From positions 1 through 27,634 of IMG/VR virus record IMGVR_UViG_3300044633_000269: a stretch of 27,634 nt of DNA. One strand, 5' to 3'. This DNA comes from a virus. The notes below the pieces were generated by a model that searched no databases, was not told the DNA's origin, and worked only from the letters and a program-made list of their open reading frames with translations. The position numbers and the translations under genes were made by a program. Positions 21,308 to 27,634 of this stretch are shown one piece after another. Position 1 is the stretch's first letter, and the number at the start of each line of letters is the position of its first letter.

Positions 21308-22056
21308 GAATTAAATGTTTTATATTTTCGTGGAAGGGGCAATATAAAAATACAATATTTTTAGAAGAATATCTATCGTCGATGGTTGATGTCACGGTTA
21401 TTAATTCCGATGATGATAATAAACACGATCATTGGATCAATATAGGCAATGAATGCTATTTTTCGGATCAATTTAGAAAAGCTCTTGAATTATTTGATGA
21501 GTCGGAATATGATTTCTTTTGGCATGTTCAATCAGATGCTTCTTATGATAATTGGGAAAATATTCTAAAGTCGGCAGAAAAATCATATGAAAAATATCAA
21601 TGGGGAGTTTATGCTCCAAATGTAAATGACACCTACTATATTTCGGAAAGAACGGATATGTTTGATCTTGAAAATAATCTCCGAGTAGTAGCTGATACAG
21701 ATAATACATGCTGGATGGTTCATAAAGATATTATTTCTGACATGAAGAGTGAAGTGAGTTTGATGGAAACAAATCATCTTGGTTGGGGCTGGGATCTTCT
21801 GATCTGTGCATTTTCACATCTTAGAAGAAAATATGTAATTAGAGATTATAATTTCGAAATTAAACATCCCGCTGGAACGGGGTATAAAAAAGAACAAGCC
21901 GAACAAGAAATGGCAGAAATGTTCCAAAAATGTAATGATCTGTTAAAATCTGTAATTTATGATATGAAAATGGATCACAAAGCATTGAATGCTTTATATC
22001 ATGTTAATGAAGAAAAAAATAATATTTTTGTATATGATACTAATGCGAGATTTTAA
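21304..22056 (+). CDS. Glycosyltransferase-like protein (250 aa)
   Basis: This protein has an N-terminal strand (RIKCFIFSWKGQYKNT), then YDFFWHVQSDASYDNW, where the Q-S-D-A region occupies the place of the GT-A DxD site. Further on come TCWMVHKDII and NHLGWGWDLLICAF, a pattern reminiscent of C-terminal acceptor sites in galactosyltransferase-like enzymes. I cannot give a family number. The ATG at 21304 (GGAG 6 nt upstream) is preferred over the TTG at 21292, which would put the ribosome site inside the gene. It shares an ATGA overlap with the preceding GT2 gene, so the two are co-translated. Confidence 0.65.
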   Translation: MRIKCFIFSWKGQYKNTIFLEEYLSSMVDVTVINSDDDNKHDHWINIGNECYFSDQFRKALELFDESEYDFFWHVQSDASYDNWENILKSAEKSYEKYQWGVYAPNVNDTYYISERTDMFDLENNLRVVADTDNTCWMVHKDIISDMKSEVSLMETNHLGWGWDLLICAFSHLRRKYVIRDYNFEIKHPAGTGYKKEQAEQEMAEMFQKCNDLLKSVIYDMKMDHKALNALYHVNEEKNNIFVYDTNARF

Positions 22057-22905
22057 ATGAATATTTGCTATTTAGACTTTTGGCCCGGATTTGATCCAAA
22101 TTCTAATTGGTTTAATCTAGTATTTAAAGATTGCTTTAATAAAGAATTTAATTTTAATTCTTCTCCGAAAGAAGCGGATATTATATTTGCTTCTTCATTT
22201 GGTAAAGAACGATTTAAACATAAAAATTCTAAAGCTGTCAAGATTTTCTATACTGGCGAAAATGAAAGAGCAGAATTCGCTTTTGCTGATTATACTCTTT
22301 CCTTTGATTTTGATACTTATAGTGGTAGAAATTTTAGACTTCCTCATTGGTATCTCTATGTTAATTGGTGGAATGAACCCAATTTTCCCCACGCAAGAAT
22401 ATCATTAGATCAGATGAATCATAAATGGCAACCGAAAGAGATTTGGGATAGAGAAAACTTTTGTGCTATTGTTATAGGAAACGCAGTTCAGAATAGGTTT
22501 GATGTTGCTAGTAAATTGAATGAGTTTAAAGGAGTTCATACATTTGGAAGAGCATTTGGCAATCCATATGAAGGGTGTAAAGTTAAACTTTTAGAAAATT
22601 ATCGATGGAATATTTGTTTCGAAAATTCTATTACTGACGGCTACACAACGGAAAAGTTATTCGAAGCGAAAATTGCCGGATGTATACCAATATATTACGG
22701 ACCTCAAAGTACAGCATTAGATTTTAATGATAGGTGTTATATTAACTATGCCGATTATGATTCAACAGAATCAATATTAGATACGATAGTTAGATATGAA
22801 AGAAGTCTTAATGCGTTTTCGTCAATAGCTTCTCAACCATTGTTCCACAGAACACCGGATTTGAATGGACTATATAGTTTTTTAAGATACATTATTGGTA
22901 AGTGA
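22057..22905 (+). CDS. GT10-family (alpha-1,3-fucosyltransferase-like) glycosyltransferase
   Basis: This 282-aa protein has the GT10 donor-site signature: FENSITDGYTTEKLFEA (188-204) followed by GCIPIYYG (208-215). The family's upstream YTGENER (65-71) and YTLSFDFD are also present. GT10 enzymes transfer fucose, or related deoxysugars, from a nucleotide donor, for example to make Lewis-type antigens on LPS. Without fucose-synthesis genes in view, the donor could be host GDP-fucose or another 6-deoxysugar. It abuts the previous stop without a clear Shine-Dalgarno sequence, so translation is probably coupled. There is no membrane anchor. Confidence 0.85.
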   Translation: MNICYLDFWPGFDPNSNWFNLVFKDCFNKEFNFNSSPKEADIIFASSFGKERFKHKNSKAVKIFYTGENERAEFAFADYTLSFDFDTYSGRNFRLPHWYLYVNWWNEPNFPHARISLDQMNHKWQPKEIWDRENFCAIVIGNAVQNRFDVASKLNEFKGVHTFGRAFGNPYEGCKVKLLENYRWNICFENSITDGYTTEKLFEAKIAGCIPIYYGPQSTALDFNDRCYINYADYDSTESILDTIVRYERSLNAFSSIASQPLFHRTPDLNGLYSFLRYIIGK

Positions 22906-22906
22906 T

Positions 22907-23827
22907 ATGTACGTTTCTAATAATTTTGTTGAGTTGAATGATACTATTGCCGCATGGCTAAAAGAAGATAAATCATTTTCTATTGTTCGTATAGATAATA
23001 CTGCAGGATATGTTTTGGATTGTATGGATAAAGGAACTCTTCCTGTCCATCAATTCTTCAATGAGAATACACTAATTGAAGCTGGAATTAATCCCAGATC
23101 AATGGATTATGTATATTCGTATGTATATCCGGAAACAATTAAAGTGATGAAAAATTCGGATATCCTTGGATTTGTTGATATTTCTGGCGACATTTCGCGC
23201 AATCAGAAATTCCTATCGCAATTTTCAAATATACCTATTTTTTATTCTGGGCATACGTATCATGTATTAGATCCTGGATTATTAGTTGGCGAAGCAGAAG
23301 TTGGATATGTCGAAAATCCTTGGACCCAATATCTGAAAGGAAAAAAAGTTTTGGTAATTTCTTCTCATTATGAATCCATAATGAGTCAGTGGGAAAAGAT
23401 AGACTTGATTTGGGGAGATAGAAAAGATAAAATAGTTCCATTCGATTTGGTTGGTTGTATTCGTTCTCCTTATCATCCTATGTTAGATGATAGGCAATAT
23501 CAAGGTTGTAATACTTTTGAAAAGTTGTTGGATTATATTAAACGAGAAATTGACAAATATGATTATGATGTTTTGTTAACTTCGGTGTCTCATCAATCTC
23601 CTTTTTACGCAGACCATGCGAAACAACAAGGAAAAGTGGGAATTCAAACGGGAGGAATATTACAATTATATTTTGGAATTAAAGGAAATAGATGGACTCA
23701 AAATGTTGGATATGCAAAATGGCAAGAAATGTTTAATGAACATTGGATATATCCATTAGAAATTGATGCTCCACAACGAAGAAAAGAATTCTCTTTTCTA
23801 GAAACTACATTTGCTTATTGGGGATAA
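22907..23827 (+). CDS. Putative polysaccharide-synthesis glycosyltransferase (GT-D-like)
   Basis: This 306-aa protein starts with a helix and SFSIVRIDNTAGYVL, comparable to the RxGDGE opening of GT-D-fold enzymes but with Asp-Asn in place of the GDGE acids. The C-terminal part, DVLLTSVSHQSP then GKVGIQTGGILQLYFGIKG and NRW, is a pattern seen in proteins of bacterial polysaccharide loci. That similarity is recalled from pattern, so the family is tentative. The ATG at 22907 follows the GT10 stop by 1 nt. A TTG at 22895 is an alternative. No membrane segment is visible. Confidence 0.5.
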   Translation: MYVSNNFVELNDTIAAWLKEDKSFSIVRIDNTAGYVLDCMDKGTLPVHQFFNENTLIEAGINPRSMDYVYSYVYPETIKVMKNSDILGFVDISGDISRNQKFLSQFSNIPIFYSGHTYHVLDPGLLVGEAEVGYVENPWTQYLKGKKVLVISSHYESIMSQWEKIDLIWGDRKDKIVPFDLVGCIRSPYHPMLDDRQYQGCNTFEKLLDYIKREIDKYDYDVLLTSVSHQSPFYADHAKQQGKVGIQTGGILQLYFGIKGNRWTQNVGYAKWQEMFNEHWIYPLEIDAPQRRKEFSFLETTFAYWG

Positions 23828-23832
23828 TTATT

Positions 23833-25155
23833 ATGGAACATTTGGATTCGATTCTGTCGCAAGTTGAAGCGTTTATTAGGAATAAAAACGCTTCAAGAAA
23901 TTGGGTAGCTGGGGAAAATTATGTTAATTATGCTGGTCCGTATTTTGATCATAATGAATATGTTGCAGCAGTAAAAACGTTATTGGCTGGGTGGTTAGTA
24001 ATGGGTGAAGATTCTCTAAAGTTTGAGAGAAAATTCCCTAAATTTTTTGGTAAAAAATATGGTATTCTAACTAATAGTGGTTCTAGTTCAAATTTATTAA
24101 TGATGAATGCTTTGGCATCCAAGAGTTATTATGGATTTCCAAAAGGAACAAAAGTATTAATGCCTATTGCTGGATTTCCCACGACACTAAATCCAACATT
24201 ACAAATGGGCTTTGATCCAGTATTTTTGGATATTGAATTAGATACTCTCAATTTGGATTTGACTAAAGCAGAAGATTTAATAAAGAAACATGATGTAAAA
24301 GTAATCACATTTGCACATGTATTGGGAAATCCTCCTAACATGGATCAAGTAATGGATTTAGTTAAGAAGTATAACCTTGTTCTTCTTGAAGATTGTTGCG
24401 ATGCTTTAGGTTCTACATATAATGGTGAACCATTAGGAAGTTTTGGAGAAATGGCATCATGTAGTTTTTATCCCGCTCATCATATTACTATGGGAGAAGG
24501 AGGATTTGTTGCTTCCAAATCTGCTGAAATCGAAGTTATTTTAAGAAGTCTTAGAGAATGGGGGAGAGGATGTTATTGTGTTGGTCCAAAGGCAAACACG
24601 CTTAAATGCGGAACTTGTAAATCTCGTTTTAAAAATTGGATTCCTGCTCTTCCTGATGAGACTTTTGATCACAAATATGTTTATGATGAAATTGGTTACA
24701 ACTTAAAGCCCATTGAACTTCAAGCATCGATGGGGTTACATCAACTTGAAAAGCTTGATGAGATTACAACTCTTCGCAAAAGAAATTATAATCTTTTATT
24801 TGATATATATAAAAAGTATGAAGAATATTTTCATCTACCAAGGGCGACAAATGGATCAGATCCTAGTTGGTTTGCATTCCCTCTTACAATTAAAAAGGAT
24901 GCCCCTTTTAAACGGTTTGATTATGTGAATTTTTTGGAAGATAAAAAGATCCAGACTAGACCATATTTTGCTGGTAATATTATGTTACAACCTGCATATT
25001 CGCATTTAATGGATTTGGAAACTGCTAGAAATGAATATCCGAATGCAACTTTCTCCACAACAAATACATTATTTCATGGAACTAGTCCTGTTATAACTCC
25101 AGAACAGATTAAGTATATTGGAATTTGTGTCGATGAATTTATGAGTAAACTATGA
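23833..25155 (+). CDS. rfbH: RfbH-like NDP-4-keto-6-deoxyhexose 3-dehydratase (Fe-S, PMP)
   Basis: This 440-aa DegT/AHBA-fold protein has His (216) where aminotransferases have the PLP-binding Lys (SFYPAHHITMGEGG). This is the hallmark of the dehydratases RfbH (E1) and ColD. It also has a cysteine cluster (CYC, 247-249, and KCGTC, 258-262) like the 2Fe-2S site of RfbH. ColD lacks this cluster and is shorter. RfbH removes the C3 hydroxyl of CDP-4-keto-6-deoxyglucose with pyridoxamine phosphate and a partner reductase, giving 3,6-dideoxyhexoses of O-antigens. No reductase (RfbI/E3) gene is seen here, so electrons may come from a host partner. GGGGAT precedes the ATG. The next gene overlaps by 4 nt. 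Confidence 0.88.
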   Translation: MEHLDSILSQVEAFIRNKNASRNWVAGENYVNYAGPYFDHNEYVAAVKTLLAGWLVMGEDSLKFERKFPKFFGKKYGILTNSGSSSNLLMMNALASKSYYGFPKGTKVLMPIAGFPTTLNPTLQMGFDPVFLDIELDTLNLDLTKAEDLIKKHDVKVITFAHVLGNPPNMDQVMDLVKKYNLVLLEDCCDALGSTYNGEPLGSFGEMASCSFYPAHHITMGEGGFVASKSAEIEVILRSLREWGRGCYCVGPKANTLKCGTCKSRFKNWIPALPDETFDHKYVYDEIGYNLKPIELQASMGLHQLEKLDEITTLRKRNYNLLFDIYKKYEEYFHLPRATNGSDPSWFAFPLTIKKDAPFKRFDYVNFLEDKKIQTRPYFAGNIMLQPAYSHLMDLETARNEYPNATFSTTNTLFHGTSPVITPEQIKYIGICVDEFMSKL

Positions 25156-25781
25156 ACGTTAAACAATTAATTAAATTTGAGACGGAAGTTGCTAGACGAT
25201 TTAATAATAAAGAAATACGATCTCCCGTCCATTTATATCACGGAAACGAAAAACAAATTCTCAAAGTTTTTGAAAAAATTGATATACATAATGATTGGGT
25301 TTGTTGTACTTGGAGAAATCATTACCAATGCCTATTGAAAGGTGTTCCGGAAAATGTTTTATTGGATAAAATTATTGCTGGAAAAAGTATGGTAATGAAT
25401 CTTGCTGAGTATAAGATTGTTTCTTCTTCTATCGTCGGAGGCATTCCGTCTATTGCAGTTGGTATTGCGGAATCTATTTTAAGAAATAAAGAATCTGGAT
25501 CTAGAGTTTGGTGTTGGGTAGGGGATATGAGTGCTGAAACGGGCGCTTTTCATGAAGCATATAAGTATTCTGTAAATCATGAATTACCAATTACATTTGT
25601 GGTTGAAAATAATAAACTTTCTGTAACTACTCCAACGGAAAAGATTTGGGGGAGAACTGTACCTTGGTATCTTCCGAAAAATTACTCTAGAAAATGGTAC
25701 GAATCTTCCAATTTGATTTATTATGAATATAGTAATAAAGTATATCCCCATGCCGGGGCTGGTGTGAGGGTACAATTCTAA
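25152..25781 (+). CDS. ThDP-binding subunit, E1-alpha/transketolase-N-like (short)
   Basis: This 209-aa protein resembles the alpha subunit of 2-oxo acid dehydrogenase E1 and the N-domain of transketolase. It has WRNHYQCLLKG (54-64), GGIPSIAVGIAESIL (96-110) and the ThDP diphosphate/Mg motif GDMSAETGAFHEA...VVENN (124-154; the GD and NN ends are present). Typical E1-alpha proteins exceed 320 aa, so this is close to the bare cofactor domain. The beta-like partner is the next gene, overlapping by one base. Placed after an RfbH gene, it may transfer a two-carbon unit to a ketosugar rather than serve central metabolism. That role is inference. Confidence 0.75.
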   Translation: MNVKQLIKFETEVARRFNNKEIRSPVHLYHGNEKQILKVFEKIDIHNDWVCCTWRNHYQCLLKGVPENVLLDKIIAGKSMVMNLAEYKIVSSSIVGGIPSIAVGIAESILRNKESGSRVWCWVGDMSAETGAFHEAYKYSVNHELPITFVVENNKLSVTTPTEKIWGRTVPWYLPKNYSRKWYESSNLIYYEYSNKVYPHAGAGVRVQF

Positions 25782-26323
25782 TGAACGATCAATTAATATA
25801 CAAAAATGAATTATCTTCTGCTATGGAATGGCTTTCCAAGCAACCGGATACAATTTTTATTGGACAGGCGATAGAATATGAAGGTACTGGATTGTACGAC
25901 ACTATGAATCTTGTTCCTCCCGAAAGAAAAATGGAATTCCCAATTGCAGAAAATTTCCAAGTTGGGTTTTCTATTGGAATGGCTTTAAATGGTTTTATTC
26001 CGGTATCTATCTTCCCAAGATGGAATTTTCTATTATGTGCTGCAGATCAGTTAGTAAATCATTTGGATAAAATGGTTTCTATGTCTGATATGGGATATGT
26101 ACCAAAGGTAATTATTAGAGTTGCAGTCGGTTCTGAAACCCCTATTAATCCTCAAGATCAACACAAAGGTAATTTTTCAGAATCTTTTAGAAAAATGTTG
26201 CAAAATACGGATGTTTTGGAACTAGATTCCCCCGATAAAATACTACCATCATATAAACTTGCATATACTAGAACTGATCGAAAGAATACTATACTAGTAG
26301 AATTTTCCGATTATGGAAAATAA
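25781..26323 (+). CDS. ThDP-enzyme pyrimidine-binding subunit, E1-beta-like (short)
   Basis: This 180-aa partner of the preceding gene contains the Pyr domain of E1-beta/transketolase enzymes. Key parts are TIFIGQAIEYEGTG, KMEFPIAENFQVGFSIGMAL (Glu57, the residue that activates the ThDP aminopyrimidine ring), PVSIFPRWNFLL and ADQLVNHLDK. An aromatic GNFSESFRKML segment follows. Normal E1-beta is near 325 aa, and the C-terminal transketolase domain is missing. Genes overlap on both sides (1 nt upstream, 11 nt downstream), so the pair and the following SDR are tightly coupled. The active site would form at the interface of the two proteins. Confidence 0.75.
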   Translation: MNDQLIYKNELSSAMEWLSKQPDTIFIGQAIEYEGTGLYDTMNLVPPERKMEFPIAENFQVGFSIGMALNGFIPVSIFPRWNFLLCAADQLVNHLDKMVSMSDMGYVPKVIIRVAVGSETPINPQDQHKGNFSESFRKMLQNTDVLELDSPDKILPSYKLAYTRTDRKNTILVEFSDYGK

Positions 26324-27098
26324 AATACTTGTTTTAGGGGCTTCTGGATTTATTGGAAAGTTTCTGTCTAAAAACTTAGAAGCTATTCCAGTATCCAGAA
26401 AAGATGTAGACTTGGAAGATTTTAACGAAGTTAGAAGTTTATTAAAAATTCATAAACCAGATGTTATTATAAATTGCGCTTCTAATACAGATACCAAAAT
26501 GATGTTTAATGCAAAAGCATATCATCAGAATTTGGTAATGTTTAATAATTTATATCTACTAAGAGAAGAATTTGGGAAATTAATTAATTTCGGATCTGGA
26601 GCGGAGTTTGATAGGAGATTTCATATCAATAATTTAAAAGAGGAGAGCATATTTGCGTGTTCTCCTTTTGATCATTATGGGATGAGTAAAAATATTATAT
26701 CCCGTATGATGTTTCCTATAGATAATTTTTATAATTTACGGTTGTTTGGATGCTTCCATGATACTGAAAATAATAGTAAACTATTCAAAAAAATTCTGAC
26801 TAAAGAACCTATAAAAATAGATAACAAATATTTTGATTATATTTCATTGGATGATGTTCTTACTGTGGTTGAGAACTATATAGATAAAGAATGTTTTTAT
26901 AAAGATTTGAATCTTGTTTATACTACTAAATTGCTATTGAGTGAAGTTGTTGACGAATTTATAAAAATACATAATTTACCTAATAAAGTAATTATAAAAA
27001 ATGTAGGTCTTAATTATACTGGTAATGGTTCTAGATTGAGTTCTTTAAAATTGAACTTAAAAGGTATGAATCAAGGACTAATTGATTATAAAATATAA
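26313..27098 (+). CDS. SDR-family NAD(P)-dependent epimerase/reductase (RmlD-like)
   Basis: This 261-aa extended-SDR protein has the nucleotide-binding GASGFIG (9-15), VIINCAS (51-57), an FGSG strand and the catalytic YGMSK (122-126). The short C-terminal domain fits 4-ketoreductases of the RmlD or CDP-abequose-synthase type rather than 4,6-dehydratases, which are longer. Together with RfbH it could reduce the 4-keto group of a dideoxysugar, or of its branched derivative. The substrate is not determinable. It overlaps the preceding gene by 11 nt. The ATG is used because it starts directly with the Rossmann strand. Confidence 0.85.
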   Translation: MENKILVLGASGFIGKFLSKNLEAIPVSRKDVDLEDFNEVRSLLKIHKPDVIINCASNTDTKMMFNAKAYHQNLVMFNNLYLLREEFGKLINFGSGAEFDRRFHINNLKEESIFACSPFDHYGMSKNIISRMMFPIDNFYNLRLFGCFHDTENNSKLFKKILTKEPIKIDNKYFDYISLDDVLTVVENYIDKECFYKDLNLVYTTKLLLSEVVDEFIKIHNLPNKVIIKNVGLNYTGNGSRLSSLKLNLKGMNQGLIDYKI

Positions 27099-27111
27099 TG
27101 GAGAAGTTTAG

Positions 27112-27634
27112 TGTCTAAAAAGATAGTATATGTTACGGGATGTTTGGGATTTATCGGATCTCATATAACAAAAGAATGTTTAGATAAAGGATGGTATGTA
27201 ATTGGGGTTGATAAAATTACATATGCGGCAAATCAAAATCTATTAAAAACTTTCTTAGAATATGAAAAATTCAAATTTATAGAATCTGATATTAATGATT
27301 TGGACTATCTATATGATTGTGATTATGTTATTAATACTGCCGCAGAAACACACGTAGATAATTCTATTATTAGTTCTAATGTATTTCTAAACTCTAATAT
27401 AAATGGTGTGCATCATTTACTAGAATTGATTAAACAGAAGCATAAATTTAAAATGCCTATATTTTTACATTTCAGTACAGATGAAGTGTATGGGGATATA
27501 AATGTTGGTTCTCATAAAGAAACTGATCTATTAAAACCATCCAACCCCTATTCGGCATCAAAAGCCTCTGCGGATATGCTTATTCTTGCATGGGCTAGAA
27601 CTTTTAGTGTTCCGTATATTATTGTTCGACCAAC
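27112..27634 (+). CDS. rmlB: dTDP-glucose 4,6-dehydratase-like SDR (RmlB), 3' end cut by window
   Basis: Only the first 174 codons are in the window. They show an extended-SDR dehydratase: TGCLGFIGSH (Rossmann motif), AAETHVDNSI (the RmlB AAESHVDRSI pattern), STDEVYGD (catalytic Thr-Asp-Glu) and NPYSASKASAD (catalytic Tyr and Lys). It makes the 4-keto-6-deoxy intermediate from a nucleotide glucose, the first step in 6-deoxysugar synthesis. RmlB works on dTDP-glucose, whereas RfbH usually needs the CDP form, so the two may feed different sugars or the nucleotide may differ here. The start is GTG at 27112, with GGAG (27101-27104) 7 nt upstream. Confidence 0.88.

Noticed and set aside
23833-25155. 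PLP sugar aminotransferase (DegT type) or ColD
   Set aside because: The catalytic Lys is replaced by His, so it is not an aminotransferase. The extra cysteine cluster and length favour RfbH over ColD.
25152-26323. Pyruvate dehydrogenase or true transketolase for central metabolism
   Set aside because: Both proteins are far too short, the C-terminal transketolase domain and any E2/E3 genes are absent, and the context is sugar-nucleotide synthesis.
1-27634. CRISPR arrays, insertion sequences, integrase or attachment sites
   Set aside because: No spaced direct repeats, transposase, integrase or terminal inverted repeats were seen. The only mobile element is the split intein.

Overview
This window is a stretch of an AT-rich, T4-type myovirus genome. 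All genes lie on the + strand and are packed with 1-20 nt overlaps or gaps of a few bases. The T4 core proteins are recognisable: late sigma factor gp55, recombination nuclease gp47/gp46, ligase, clamp gp45, DsbA, clamp loader gp44/gp62, repressor RegA, polymerase gp43, recombinase UvsX and helicase gp41. Hsp20, peptide deformylase, a 2OG-Fe(II) oxygenase and LPS-type sugar genes resemble the accessory set of aquatic T4-like phages, and O-antigen chemistry suggests a Gram-negative host. The host cannot be fixed from the sequence, and no photosynthesis gene is visible.

Layout. (1) 1-7119: a sigma70-like promoter, then gp55, a phage FtsH protease, gp47, gp46, peptide deformylase and ATP-dependent DNA ligase. 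(2) 7140-11149: a GT-A glycosyltransferase, a DUF3310-like protein, gp45, DsbA, gp44, gp62 and RegA. (3) 11150-11784: an exact T4-type late promoter (TATAAATA), a structured 5' leader with a possible pseudoknot, Hsp20 and a strong intrinsic terminator. (4) 11776-16145: an early-type promoter, small unknown proteins, dCMP deaminase and gp43. (5) 16161-20097: UvsX encoded as two genes, each carrying half of an intein, then a small unknown protein, gp41 and an oxygenase. (6) 20094-27634: a consensus promoter predicted to give a leaderless mRNA, then a deaminase, four glycosyltransferase-like proteins (one GT10), an RfbH-type iron-sulfur dehydratase, a two-gene miniature ThDP enzyme, an SDR and the 5' part of an RmlB-like dehydratase, cut by the window end.

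How it works together. Regions 1-5 make up replication, recombination and late-transcription machinery. gp55 and gp43 end in hydrophobic/acidic tails of the type that bind the gp45 clamp, and the late promoter before hsp20 has the octamer gp55 is expected to read. Region 6 looks like a separately transcribed glycan cassette for remodelling host or virion sugars.

The main novelty is the fractured uvsX. The intein halves are separated by about 190 nt that still encode, in another frame, a Cys/His module of homing-endonuclease type, so this looks like a split intein derived from decay of an endonuclease-bearing one. Other points of interest are the phage FtsH, the structured hsp20 leader, hairpins over the regA and gene 43 initiation regions, and the possible branched dideoxysugar pathway.
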